Assembly (NCBI GenBank): GCA_903879335.1
Contig: CAIRLC010000019.1
Span: forward strand, 228,331-292,330
Reading direction: 5' to 3'
Origin: an uncultured Pseudomonadota bacterium
Lineage (GTDB): Bacteria; Pseudomonadota; Gammaproteobacteria; Steroidobacterales; Steroidobacteraceae
DNA: 64,000 nt
Shown here: piece by piece, positions 51,811-61,148 of the stretch
Layout: the number at the start of each line of letters is the position of its first letter
Numbering within the stretch: position 1 is the stretch's first letter
The notes under the pieces: generated by a model
Told to the model about the DNA's origin: nothing
The model's database searches: none
What the model saw: the letters and a program-made list of their open reading frames with translations, nothing else
Program-made: the position numbers and the translations under genes

Positions 51811-53115
51811 TCAGAGCCGATCTCTGAGCGCGTAATACAACATGGCAGCGACCAAGGTTGGCCACCGCAGTAGCGGTCCACCGGGGAACGGTGGCACCGC
51901 CAAACCGGCCAAAAGCTCAAAAGATGCACGCTCACCAGCAAGCGCATCCGCAACGACCTTGCCGGCGTATGGCGCAAGCACCACACCGAGGCCGGAAAAT
52001 CCGCTGAGGTTGATTAAGCCCGGCTCCAGTTCACGCATAAACGGCATCCGCGTGGAGGTGATGCCGAGAGTCCCACCCCAAGCGTATTCAAAGTGGATGC
52101 CGCGTAACTGCGGGAAGACCCCCTCAACATGCGGTCGCACAAAGCGGGCAATGTCGTCTGGGAATCGATAACTGTAATTTTCACCGCCACCGAACAAGAG
52201 CCGATCGTCCGGCGTCATGCGGAAATAATTCACGACGAAGCGCGAATCCGAGACCGCAGCCCCATTGGTGATCAACGCGCGTGCAAGCTTGCCGAGCGGC
52301 TCAGTCACCGCGACATAGTTATTAATCGGCATCACCCGACTGCGCACGCGTGCCGACAAACCGCGCAGATATCCATTACAGGCGAGCACGACGCGCCGGG
52401 CACGGACTGTGCCTGTCCCGGTCGTGACCCGAAAATGATCCACATCCCGAGTGATTGACTTGACCTCTGAGCCTTCATAAAGGGACGCTCCGTGGGACTG
52501 CGCTGCGCGCGCAATTCCCAACGCCCAATTGAGCGCATGTAAGTGTCCGCCGCGCATATCGAGGCTACCGCCGTGATAACTGTCACTGACTAACAGTTCA
52601 CGTAACGCTTCGCGGGGCAAAAAGCTGAGCTCGGTATAACCATAGCGAGAGCGCATGTAGTCGACATGCTCGCGGGTCTCTGGGACGTATCGGGTTTTGT
52701 GATCAGCGTGAATCAGGCCCGCTCGATAACTGCACTCGATCTGATAGGTCTGCATCACCCAATCGAGATGCTCGCGCGCATCTAATGCCAAGTGCCAAAA
52801 TCGGCGTGCAGAGGCCTCACCAACGGTCCTCTCAAGCCACGGTTGGTCCCGCCGCATCCCGACATGGACCTGGCCACCATTGCGGCCAGAAGCGCCCCAT
52901 CCTAAACGCGATTGCTCGAGTAGCGTGACCGGGATATTGCGCCTCGCCAAGTGTAGAGCGGTACCGAGGCCTGCATAGCCGCCACCGATAACACAGACAT
53001 CGGTGTCTACATCACCATCCAGGCGCGACGTGTGAATGTGTTCGCGACAAGTCGCCGCGTAATAGGAGCCGACATGCTGTGACGATGGAAGCAATGTGCT
53101 GCCGTACAGACTCAT
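51811..53115 (-). CDS. FAD-dependent oxidoreductase, gamma-glutamylputrescine oxidase-like (PuuB type)
   Basis: A 434-residue D-amino-acid-oxidase-fold flavoprotein. The FAD motif V-I-G-G-G-Y-A-G-L-G-T-A is near residues 42-53, followed by G-W-G-A-S-G-R-N-G-G-Q-V near 71-82, the hallmark of PuuB-like oxidases. The C-terminal block F-S-G-L-G-V-V-L-A-P closes the flavin site. It would oxidise the terminal amine of a gamma-glutamyl polyamine to an aldehyde with release of ammonia and hydrogen peroxide. Its ATG overlaps the regulator stop by four bases, and the ligase gene follows by 25 bases. Confidence 0.9.
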   Translation of the reverse strand: MSLYGSTLLPSSQHVGSYYAATCREHIHTSRLDGDVDTDVCVIGGGYAGLGTALHLARRNIPVTLLEQSRLGWGASGRNGGQVHVGMRRDQPWLERTVGEASARRFWHLALDAREHLDWVMQTYQIECSYRAGLIHADHKTRYVPETREHVDYMRSRYGYTELSFLPREALRELLVSDSYHGGSLDMRGGHLHALNWALGIARAAQSHGASLYEGSEVKSITRDVDHFRVTTGTGTVRARRVVLACNGYLRGLSARVRSRVMPINNYVAVTEPLGKLARALITNGAAVSDSRFVVNYFRMTPDDRLLFGGGENYSYRFPDDIARFVRPHVEGVFPQLRGIHFEYAWGGTLGITSTRMPFMRELEPGLINLSGFSGLGVVLAPYAGKVVADALAGERASFELLAGLAVPPFPGGPLLRWPTLVAAMLYYALRDRL

Positions 53116-53777
53116 ACAGGTGCATCCTCTAAACCACGACGCAGGATGAGCCCCATACCATCTCGTATATCTGCAAGAATGGCTTTAGATAGATCGGCAG
53201 GCCGGCGAGCCCGTATCGCCTGAATGGCGCGGGCGTGTTGATCCGCGAGATGTACGCCGCCATAACGATCGTAGACGACTCGCATATACGGGCCGAATTG
53301 CAGCCACAACGTCTCGATCAATTGCACCATCGTCGGATAAGGCTGCGCGCGATAGATCGTGAAATGAAACTCGTGATTTGCCCGCATATAGGCTTCAACA
53401 TCGCCGTTCTCGAAGGCTATCCCGATCGCGTCATCGACGACCTCTAGATGCTCAAGGGCAGCGTCGTCGAGACCATCCAACGCATTGCGCGCGGCGGCCG
53501 GTTCGAGTAGTTCGCGACACGCCAATAGGTCGGCATGTCGCGCAGCCGTCATCGGCGGCACCACAATGCGGCGCTTTGAGCGAATGTCGACCGCTCCGTC
53601 CGCAGCGAGGCGTCCCAACGCATCCCGGACGGGCATTGAACTCACCCCGAGCTCAGAAGCCAATCGCCGTGTCGATAGGGGCGTGCCCGGCGTAATGCGG
53701 CCGGTCAGGAATCGCAGCCGCAATTCGTCATGCACACTGGCACGAACGAGTGAGTCGCCGGTCGCCCGCTCGATCAT
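53112..53777 (-). CDS. GntR family transcriptional regulator with FCD domain
   Basis: A 221-residue regulator. The N-terminal winged helix includes L-S-T-R-R-L-A-S-E-L-G-V-S-S-M-P-V-R-D-A-L (about residues 33-53), and residues about 75-215 form an FCD effector domain with the metal-type histidine in N-H-E-F-H near 127. ATG 53777 lies four bases after the aminotransferase stop and has GAAGG upstream; a longer frame overlaps that gene. Its place in the middle of the leftward operon suggests local control of polyamine catabolism with autoregulation. The effector is unknown. Confidence 0.9.
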   Translation of the reverse strand: MIERATGDSLVRASVHDELRLRFLTGRITPGTPLSTRRLASELGVSSMPVRDALGRLAADGAVDIRSKRRIVVPPMTAARHADLLACRELLEPAAARNALDGLDDAALEHLEVVDDAIGIAFENGDVEAYMRANHEFHFTIYRAQPYPTMVQLIETLWLQFGPYMRVVYDRYGGVHLADQHARAIQAIRARRPADLSKAILADIRDGMGLILRRGLEDAPV

Positions 53778-53781
53778 GACA

Positions 53782-55176
53782 TCAGGCCTTCGGCAGCGCG
53801 TGCAGGGCAGGCGTCGCCTCATCGAGAGCGGCTCTGACCGTGTCGACCAGTCGATCCAGTTCGGCGTGACTGATGATCAACGGCGGACAGAATACGATCG
53901 TGTCGCGGATCGCGCGCACCATCAATCCGCGACGGATGCAGATGTCTCGCACCATCGGGCCGGCGTGACCCTCTGCGCCACCAAAGCGTTGATTTGTCCC
54001 CTTCTTCGCGACAATTTCAATGCCGCCGATCAGGCCGAGCGAGCGAGCTTCACCCACCAACGGATGTTCACGCAGTCGATCGAGCGCCTTGGCGATGTAC
54101 GGGCCCGTATCCTCGGCCGTGCGCTCGACGAGGCGCTCCCGCGTGATGATCTCAAGGTTGCGCAAGGCAACCGCCGCGCTCGTCGGGTGACCGGAATACG
54201 TATAGCCATGGACAAATTCGCCACCCTCACGCAGCGTCTCGACGATCTCCGTCGACATGGCCGTTGCTGAGATTGGCAAATATCCGGAGGACAAACCCTT
54301 CGCCATCGTGACGATGTCGGGGCGGATACCAAAGTGCTGAAAGCCAAACCACTGCCCTAAGCGCCCGAATCCACAGATCACTTCATCGCTGACCAAGAGG
54401 ACGCCGTACTTGCGACAAATCGCTTCAATACGCTTCCAATAGCCGGCCGGCGGAATAATGACCCCGCCGGCACCCTGCACGGGTTCGCCAATGAAAGCCG
54501 CCACGTTGTGTGGTCCGACTTCCAGGATGCGCTGTTCAAGCGCATCGGCCGCTCGCGCTGCAAAGAGTTCCGGGTCTTCGCCGAAGGCCTCACCAAATAG
54601 GTACGGCTGCATGATGTGCTCGACGCCAGGCACCGGCAGACCGCCCTGCTCATGCATGGCTTTCATACCACCAAGACTGGCGCCCGCCACCGTTGAACCG
54701 TGGTAGCCGTTCCATCGACCAATGATGATCTGACGCCACGGCTGGCCTTTGACGGCCCAGTAATGGCGCACCAAACGGAACACCGTGTCATTGGCCTCGG
54801 AACCTGACGAGTTGAAGAACACGTGCGAGAGGCCATGGCCGAGCTTGCTGGCCACGGCTGCCGCAAGCCGCACCGCGGGAGCACTCGCCGTTTTGAAGAA
54901 GGTGTTGTAGTACGGCAATTCGAGCATTTGCTCGTAGGCGACTTTGGCTAACTCATCGCGGCCGTAGCCGACCGTGACACACCATAGACCGGCCATACCA
55001 TCAAGAATTTCGTGGCCGTCTGCATCATGGATCAGGCAGCCGGATGCCTTCGTGATGATGCGACTGCCGCCCAACTGGGCCTGCAATTTATAATCTGTCT
55101 GCCCCGGAAGATGATGAGCCACATCCAGCCGCTTCAGTTCCGCGCTTTCGTTCGCGGGCAATTGTCCGATATTCAT
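53782..55176 (-). CDS. Class III omega-aminotransferase, putrescine/polyamine--pyruvate type (SpuC-like)
   Basis: A 464-residue PLP aminotransferase. The opening D-G-M-A-G-L-W-C-V-T-V-G-Y-G near residues 58-71 is characteristic of SpuC/omega-amino acid:pyruvate enzymes; the cofactor aspartate is in L-V-S-D-E-V-I-C-G-F-G near 255 and the lysine in T-M-A-K-G-L-S-S-G-Y near 285-294. It would move an amino group from putrescine, cadaverine or a gamma-glutamyl diamine to pyruvate. GAGGG lies just upstream of ATG 55176, and the spermidine-dehydrogenase-like gene ends 32 bases before it. Confidence 0.9.
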   Translation of the reverse strand: MNIGQLPANESAELKRLDVAHHLPGQTDYKLQAQLGGSRIITKASGCLIHDADGHEILDGMAGLWCVTVGYGRDELAKVAYEQMLELPYYNTFFKTASAPAVRLAAAVASKLGHGLSHVFFNSSGSEANDTVFRLVRHYWAVKGQPWRQIIIGRWNGYHGSTVAGASLGGMKAMHEQGGLPVPGVEHIMQPYLFGEAFGEDPELFAARAADALEQRILEVGPHNVAAFIGEPVQGAGGVIIPPAGYWKRIEAICRKYGVLLVSDEVICGFGRLGQWFGFQHFGIRPDIVTMAKGLSSGYLPISATAMSTEIVETLREGGEFVHGYTYSGHPTSAAVALRNLEIITRERLVERTAEDTGPYIAKALDRLREHPLVGEARSLGLIGGIEIVAKKGTNQRFGGAEGHAGPMVRDICIRRGLMVRAIRDTIVFCPPLIISHAELDRLVDTVRAALDEATPALHALPKA

Positions 55177-55208
55177 GGGTGTCCCTCTGTAGTCAGTAGC
55201 GGCGCCGT

Positions 55209-57146
55209 TCAGGCCCCGAGTAGTTCAAATACGGCGCGATATCCTTGTTCGATCGCGACATCGGTGTAGGCGCCCGCCCCGGCGTCTGAGTTGGCGATGG
55301 CGATACGACCAAACCGGGCACGGGCTCGAACGTAATGTTCCTCGCCCGGTGGCAAATCTCTATCAAACAATGGGTTGTTCTCAGGGGCGTACCCATGCGG
55401 CCAGCGATTCACGATGATCGCGCGGATATCACGCGCCGGATCAAAGTCGGTGCCGGTGAGCATTCGCCGCAACTGGTCGCGGATTTCCCGCTCAAAGGTC
55501 TCGAACGGCGTCGCCAATAATTCCGCGCGCCCCACTTTATTTTGTTCATGCTCTGTCAAACCGGGCTGGCAGGGCGTGCGCACCATCGCCAATAAATTAG
55601 GTTCATCCGGGGAGCGCGGGCTGTGGTAGCCACCGATATCGACGGTCGAATTGAGGCGCACGGTCGTGTGGTAACCGCCGGGCGCATAAATAGAATGCAC
55701 ACCCAGGTCGCGGAACGGACGCCAATTCGACAAGGCCACGGTGGTATAGACCAGTGGCGTCTTCACAGCCTCGTGCATCGCTGTTTTTTGCGCACTGGGT
55801 AATTCCGGCACCAGATACGGAATTAAGGCGTTGTAGCAGGCGAGGATGCATTGCTTTGCACGGACTTCGAGCACCCGGCCATCCCGCTGGTAGGACACGC
55901 GCACCGATCGACTGCGCGTCAGGTCCGGATCATCGTGATGCACCCCCACGACGATGGCGTTCAAGCGCAAGCGGACCGGTGCGTCCTCGCGGTCTAACTC
56001 TCGATAATTGACTCGGGCAGTGACGAGATCCTCGATGGAGGTGCCTGGGACCGCTGTTGGGATGAGCCGTCTCACCAAGCCGCGGGCGATGGAGGCGTTG
56101 CCATCTGGGAAATGCATAAAGACGGAGCCGCCCGTATCGGCAAAGCCAGCCGGCGTATAGCCCATCCCGGGAATCGACCCGGGTGGCAGATGCAGCCCCT
56201 TGAAGCCGGGCATATCGGCGCCCCACGCATCCAGAGCACCGATGGCGTCAATCCCGACGCCCCACCAGCCCTGCGTCAGGCACTGATAGACCGAGAGTAC
56301 CGAGGGATCGACTTTTACAACGTCGCGCAGGTAGCTCAAGTAGCTCATCCGCAACAGTTTTTCTTTTTTGGCTCGGCCATCGAGACCGGCAAGGTAATCC
56401 ACGGAGCCGGCTTCAACGCGTTCGATATCGCGCTTTGCGGCATCCGATAAGGGCGCACCCTTGAGGAATTCAGACCATCCGCGTTGGCGATAACCGGTCG
56501 CTAGATGATCGGCGCCAAAAGTTTCGCGATCAAAATAGATGCCGTGTGACAGCCCTAATGTCGCATAGAAATCAGGCTTTTGAGTCTGCGCCGCCAAGGT
56601 GGCTGCCTGGATGCCGATGTCCTGCAGCAGCGCATCCGCGACCGCGCTGTACGGACGAGGACTCTCAATGGCATAGGTTCCGCCATTCAGAAGACGCATG
56701 GATCCGTCGATCATCACCTCGTTGCGTTTCGCATGGCCACCGAAATCATCGTGATTATCGAGGATCAGGATGCGCGCGTTGGGACGCTCCTGTCGATAAA
56801 ACGAAGCCGCCGACAGCCCACTGATACCGCCGCCCACGATGATGAGGTCGTATTCCTCGCCGATATCAAGTGGCAGCGCATGAAAATTGCCATCGCGCAG
56901 CGCGTGAGCCGCCTCAAATGCGCCCGGGTGACTACCCCGCAAGCCGGTACGGGTCGGTGGGTAATAGCCATGTTGATCCTGCGCGGGAGGTCTGAGCGGC
57001 ACGGTTCGGTGTGAGCATCCGACGAGGCCAGGCAATGCAAGGGCGCCGCCACCCACCAAGGCGCCTTGTACGAAGTCACGGCGCGTGATGGGCGCACCCA
57101 TGCCGAGTGCATAATCGGATGGTCGGTCGGACGGTTCTTTGGACAT
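55209..57146 (-). CDS. Tat-exported spermidine dehydrogenase-like flavoprotein
   Basis: A 645-residue protein with a twin-arginine signal (T-R-R-D-F near residues 21-25, then a hydrophobic stretch ending V-G-C-S). The FAD motif I-I-V-G-G-G-I-S-G-L-S-A-A is near residues 102-114, followed by D-D-F-G-G-H-A-K-R-N-E. The protein has the length and arrangement of SpdH of Pseudomonas and Citrobacter, which cleaves spermidine to 1,3-diaminopropane and 4-aminobutyraldehyde. Export as a folded flavoprotein places it in the periplasm, possibly as a lipoprotein because of the cysteine after the hydrophobic run. It opens the leftward polyamine operon. Confidence 0.85.
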   Translation of the reverse strand: MSKEPSDRPSDYALGMGAPITRRDFVQGALVGGGALALPGLVGCSHRTVPLRPPAQDQHGYYPPTRTGLRGSHPGAFEAAHALRDGNFHALPLDIGEEYDLIIVGGGISGLSAASFYRQERPNARILILDNHDDFGGHAKRNEVMIDGSMRLLNGGTYAIESPRPYSAVADALLQDIGIQAATLAAQTQKPDFYATLGLSHGIYFDRETFGADHLATGYRQRGWSEFLKGAPLSDAAKRDIERVEAGSVDYLAGLDGRAKKEKLLRMSYLSYLRDVVKVDPSVLSVYQCLTQGWWGVGIDAIGALDAWGADMPGFKGLHLPPGSIPGMGYTPAGFADTGGSVFMHFPDGNASIARGLVRRLIPTAVPGTSIEDLVTARVNYRELDREDAPVRLRLNAIVVGVHHDDPDLTRSRSVRVSYQRDGRVLEVRAKQCILACYNALIPYLVPELPSAQKTAMHEAVKTPLVYTTVALSNWRPFRDLGVHSIYAPGGYHTTVRLNSTVDIGGYHSPRSPDEPNLLAMVRTPCQPGLTEHEQNKVGRAELLATPFETFEREIRDQLRRMLTGTDFDPARDIRAIIVNRWPHGYAPENNPLFDRDLPPGEEHYVRARARFGRIAIANSDAGAGAYTDVAIEQGYRAVFELLGA

Positions 57147-57408
57147 TAATTCCCCCTACAGCGGCCCGCCGAGCCATTGGCACTGGTTGGTCCAATACTG
57201 CAGCCTGAACCCCGGAAACTACCGGGACGATGGGGCCGCGTCAACGATCTGCGATCGCAGATGCATGTGACTTGCGGGGCAAAGAAACGTTCAGCGGTGG
57301 AAATGCTGCATTGCGTTCGCGTTATTCGAGCCCTTGGCGTAAATTATCGGGCAACAGCTGGCGTCGTTCAGCTTCTGACTTCTTCTGAATATTCGCTGAG
57401 GGAAACTC

Positions 57409-59904
57409 ATGACGAACCCGCGATCGAAGACCCGACTGTCCTACTTGCTCGCAGGCGCCTGCACCAGCGCTTTGTGTGCGGCTTCAGCCGTGGGCGCGGA
57501 TGCACCGCAGTCTGCGAGCTTGGAGGAAATCGTCGTCACGGCCACCCGTCATGAAGAGTCGCTCAGCAAGGTACCCGTCAGCCTCACCGCAATGACCGCT
57601 GAAGGCCTCGACTTACGCGGCATCAAAGACATCGAAGACGTTGCGCGCTTCACGCCGGGCATCCATGTCGACAATTCGGGTACTGCCAATATCTCGATCC
57701 GCGGCATCGCGTCCTCGGGTGGCGCTGGCACCACCGGCATTTACGTCGACGACACACCCATTCAGATGCGTTCGATCGCCTTTAATCCGGACGAATCGCT
57801 GCCGAAATCCTTCGACCTTGATCGCGTGGAAGTGCTGCGCGGACCGCAGGGCACCCTGTTTGGCGCAGGATCCGAAGGCGGCACCGTCCGCTACATCACC
57901 ACGCAGCCCTCGCTGACGAAATCCAGTCAAAACGGCCGCATGGAAGTGTCCTTCAACCCGGGGGGTGAGGCGAGCTATGAAGCCGGTTACGCGATTGGCG
58001 GTCCGATCAAGGACGGCACGCTCGGCGCCCGTTTGACCGTCTGGCACCGCTATGACGGTGGCTGGATCGACCGCGTGGATCCTTACAATCCATCCACTGT
58101 CTTGGATGCCCACGCGAACCGCTCCGAGACCACCCTCGTTCGATTGGCGGCCATCTGGGCTCCGAACGATGCGTGGACCGTGACCCCGAGCATCTATTTT
58201 CAAGACCGCAAAGTTAACGACGTCAGCAATTACTGGCCCCTGTACTCCAAGCCATCGGACCACCGTTTTGTGAGCGCGAACCCAACAGCGCGCTCCTCGC
58301 CGGATAAGTTCTACTTGCCGGCCTTGAAAATCGAGGGTGATCTCGGTGCCGTGCGTTTGATCTCGAATACCTCTTACTACCACCGTGACGAAGTCACCGG
58401 CTACGACGGTACGCTGTACAACCTCGGTTTCTACCAGTCGCTGCTCGGCCTCGATGCAAACGCTTTGCTGCTCGACCAGAATGGCTTGCACCAAGTGCCA
58501 GGCACCACGCCACTAAACTATCGAGCACCCGCGTCGATCGACAACGGTCAGCGCAACTTCGTGCAGGAAATCCGACTACAGTCGAATGATCCGGGTTCGA
58601 AGCTGTTCTGGACAGCAGGCATTTTCTACAGCACGAACAAGCAGGACTACCTCGAACAGTTACACGACCCACAATTGGGCGCATTCTGGGGGGCCTATGG
58701 CTACGGCGTTGCGGACTATTTCGGTGTTGGACTTGGCAGTAATCCTCGCCCATGCGATCCATCACCCACGCCACACTGCGGTGAAACGGTCACGGGTATA
58801 GATCCGCAGGACTCGTATTTCTTGCATTCGAAGGCCAAGGACGAACAGAGCGCGATTTACGGCGAGGCCACTTACGCCGTGACGGATGAACTCAAAATCA
58901 TTGCTGGCGGCCGTTTCGCAAAAGTGAAGTTCTCCGTCGACACCGTGACGGGCGCAGCCCAGTTATTTGACTACGACACCTATTTGACGAACAGCCATTC
59001 GGAGTCGGTGTTCACGCCGAAACTCGGGCTGTCGTATCAGCATGATCCGAATAACCTGTATTACGCCACCTACTCCAAGGGCTTCCGCCCAGGCGGCGCG
59101 AACAATCCGGTGCCACAGGCCGCCTGTGCTGGCGACTTCCAGAATTTCGGCATTTCGAACTCACCGGCGGCCTACGACTCCGATACGGTGCAGAGCTACG
59201 AAGTGGGCTCGAAAAACAACTTCCAGAACCGCCTGCGTATCGCCTCCAGCGTCTACTACATCAAGTGGCATAACATTCAGCAGACCGTACTGCCGCCCGT
59301 GTGTCAGATCAGCTGGATTCAGAACCTGGGTGAAGCCGTGGCCAAAGGCGCAGACATCCAAGCTGAATTCGCCGTCACACCGAGCTTTAGTGCAGAACTG
59401 GCAGCCGGTTACACGGATGCCCGTTATGTTCGCTCAAGCTTTGTCGGCACGAACACGACCGACGTGCTGCCGGTCGCTGCGAATGGTAATTCGATTGTCG
59501 GTCAAGGCGGGCAGCCGGGCGCGCCGGTCACCGCATCGCTCGGTCTGGAGTACAAGTTCGAGGCCTTCGGCCACGAGTCCTTTGTGCGCGGCGACTGGCA
59601 ATATCAGGGCAAATCGAAGTGGGCGTCTCCAGGGCAAGATCCAGGCTCCCTGCAGTATGACGATGCGAACTACACTGCGCCGGCGACCAACTTCGTGACG
59701 GCACGCTTCGGTCTAAGCGCCGGTGATTGGCAGATGGCTCTGTTCGTCGACAATCTCTTTGATAGCCACACGATCACCAACTACAACTGGACCATCAATC
59801 CAGGCGTGGCGCCGGATGGCGTGAACTCGTCGACTACGCGACTCGAGCGCAATTGGACCTTCCGTCCGCGTACGATCGGTCTCACGTTCACGTATCGGCA
59901 CTAA
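57409..59904 (+). CDS. TonB-dependent outer membrane receptor
   Basis: An 831-residue receptor. A signal peptide covers about residues 1-28; L-E-E-I-V-V-T-A-T-R near 39-48 is the TonB box region; the plug shows I-K-D-I-E-D-V-A-R-F-T-P-G-I, V-Y-V-D-D-T-P-I-like and V-E-V-L-R-G-P-Q-G-T-L-F-G-A blocks by residue 155; the barrel ends in R-T-I-G-L-T-F-T-Y-R-H with a terminal aromatic region. GAGGG precedes ATG 57409. It is divergent from the spermidine dehydrogenase-like gene across 262 bases that I could not resolve into promoters. The ligand is unknown; no riboswitch or siderophore gene is near. Confidence 0.93.
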   Translation: MTNPRSKTRLSYLLAGACTSALCAASAVGADAPQSASLEEIVVTATRHEESLSKVPVSLTAMTAEGLDLRGIKDIEDVARFTPGIHVDNSGTANISIRGIASSGGAGTTGIYVDDTPIQMRSIAFNPDESLPKSFDLDRVEVLRGPQGTLFGAGSEGGTVRYITTQPSLTKSSQNGRMEVSFNPGGEASYEAGYAIGGPIKDGTLGARLTVWHRYDGGWIDRVDPYNPSTVLDAHANRSETTLVRLAAIWAPNDAWTVTPSIYFQDRKVNDVSNYWPLYSKPSDHRFVSANPTARSSPDKFYLPALKIEGDLGAVRLISNTSYYHRDEVTGYDGTLYNLGFYQSLLGLDANALLLDQNGLHQVPGTTPLNYRAPASIDNGQRNFVQEIRLQSNDPGSKLFWTAGIFYSTNKQDYLEQLHDPQLGAFWGAYGYGVADYFGVGLGSNPRPCDPSPTPHCGETVTGIDPQDSYFLHSKAKDEQSAIYGEATYAVTDELKIIAGGRFAKVKFSVDTVTGAAQLFDYDTYLTNSHSESVFTPKLGLSYQHDPNNLYYATYSKGFRPGGANNPVPQAACAGDFQNFGISNSPAAYDSDTVQSYEVGSKNNFQNRLRIASSVYYIKWHNIQQTVLPPVCQISWIQNLGEAVAKGADIQAEFAVTPSFSAELAAGYTDARYVRSSFVGTNTTDVLPVAANGNSIVGQGGQPGAPVTASLGLEYKFEAFGHESFVRGDWQYQGKSKWASPGQDPGSLQYDDANYTAPATNFVTARFGLSAGDWQMALFVDNLFDSHTITNYNWTINPGVAPDGVNSSTTRLERNWTFRPRTIGLTFTYRH

Positions 59905-59925
59905 TATCGGCACGCATCGCGCAAA

Positions 59926-59954
59926 CTCCGGGCGGGCCTCAGGCCCGCCCGGAG
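59926..59954. terminator. GC-rich terminator hairpin between convergent genes
   Basis: CTCCGGGCGGGCC (59926-59938) and GGCCCGCCCGGAG (59942-59954) form a perfect thirteen-base stem with a three-base loop, 21 bases after the receptor stop and ten bases before the stop of the convergent gene. There is no T-run; a bidirectional terminator is the likely role. Confidence 0.7.
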
Positions 59955-59964
59955 CGGCTTCAAA

Positions 59965-60396
59965 TCACGCTTGCCGGTAGACGGCCGCAAACCGGTCTTG
60001 AGCCACTAAACCGCAATCGTTCTCGGCGTATTCGACCGCCCAATCACCGGCGAGGCCAGACAATCGGTCGCCGCCGGTACATCGCTCAATCGTGAATGGA
60101 CTGTGCATTTGCTTAGCCCAGATGAGGACCGGCACGTTCCGATAGCGCCCGTCAGCGCCCGGCATTTGGCCGTCGCAAGGACGGTACTTGGCCTCAAAAC
60201 GATCTCGCGTGACCGACCAACGATCGCCCGTTGAGCCGGTAATCAGCGCATCGCCCACCGCATAATGGTTCGGGCCCACAGCGCTCATCAAGAGTCCGGC
60301 GGAGCGGGCAAATGTCACGGATACCACCTCATCTTTGACCGCCTTCATGGCCGCGGGGTCTTCAGATAAGCGTGGACAGCCTAAATGTATCGTCAT
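59965..60396 (-). CDS. Small protein with internal duplication (PGDYG-like)
   Basis: A 143-residue soluble protein. Two 29-residue segments resemble each other: one beginning Y-A-V-G-D near residue 45 and one beginning G-L-A-G-D near residue 113; both have GD at the same place and end in D-R-F-x-A-x-Y-R. The pattern recalls the PGDYG-domain proteins, whose function is unknown; I hold that name loosely. ATG 60396 overlaps the stop of the short-chain dehydrogenase gene by one base (TAATG), so it is translated from that operon. Confidence 0.65.
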   Translation of the reverse strand: MTIHLGCPRLSEDPAAMKAVKDEVVSVTFARSAGLLMSAVGPNHYAVGDALITGSTGDRWSVTRDRFEAKYRPCDGQMPGADGRYRNVPVLIWAKQMHSPFTIERCTGGDRLSGLAGDWAVEYAENDCGLVAQDRFAAVYRQA

Positions 60397-61148
60397 TACA
60401 GAAACCTCAGCAGCAGCCCAAGCGGCACATGCCGCATGAGGAACGCAATCGGCGTCCATGGCCATCCCGGCACGAAGGCCGTTGCCCGCTCGCGCTCAAT
60501 CGCCCGCACCATCGCGCGGCAGCCCGTTTCGGCATCCACGATAAAGGGCCGTTGGCGCGAACCTGACAATATCTCGGTGTCAATGTAGCCGGGCAGGATG
60601 GTGCTCACTCGGATACCAGAGCCCCAATGGTCGGCCCGGATACCCTCGCTTAAGGACGTCAACGCCGCCTTAGTCGCGGCATACACCGTCTGCGCTCGCG
60701 GCAGGCCGCGCACTGAAGCCACCGAAGAGATCGTGACCAGGTGACCGCCACCCCTCGATTTGAACAACTCAATGGCCGCTTCGCACTGCGCCAAGGCGGC
60801 AACAAAGTTCGTCGTCACGGTCGCGAGATTCTCCGCAAACCGCCCCGACCCCACCGGTTCACCGCGGCCGATGCCCGCGTTTACAATAATGCGATCGAGA
60901 CCGCCTAATTCAGCGTCAAACTCACGAAAAACCGGCGCGATACGCGCATAGTCGGTCACGTCCAGCGCCCGGATCGCCACTCGCACCATCGGATAACGGC
61001 GTGCAATTTCCGCACGCAGCGCTTCGAGCCGGTCCAGGCGACGGGCGCATAGCGCGAGATCACGACCCCGAGCGGCAAACTCCAGGGCCATGCCCCGTCC
61101 GAGACCGGAGCTGGCACCCGTGATCAGAATCCGCTGACGCTCCGTCAT
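60396..61148 (-). CDS. Short-chain dehydrogenase/reductase
   Basis: A 250-residue classical SDR. The cofactor motif T-G-A-S-S-G-L-G is at residues 10-17, N-A-G-I-G near 90, the catalytic serine in I-S-S-V-A near 140 and Y-A-A-T-K near 154-158. The C-terminus is hydrophobic and might touch the membrane. It prefers NADP(H) judging by the R-R pair after the second strand (C-A-R-R-L-D), but the substrate is unknown. It overlaps the amidohydrolase gene by four bases. Confidence 0.9.
   Translation of the reverse strand: MTERQRILITGASSGLGRGMALEFAARGRDLALCARRLDRLEALRAEIARRYPMVRVAIRALDVTDYARIAPVFREFDAELGGLDRIIVNAGIGRGEPVGSGRFAENLATVTTNFVAALAQCEAAIELFKSRGGGHLVTISSVASVRGLPRAQTVYAATKAALTSLSEGIRADHWGSGIRVSTILPGYIDTEILSGSRQRPFIVDAETGCRAMVRAIERERATAFVPGWPWTPIAFLMRHVPLGLLLRFL

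Noticed and set aside
57177..57554. Open frame overlapping the start of the second TonB receptor
   Set aside because: Its second half is the receptor gene in another frame and it shows no recognisable domain.
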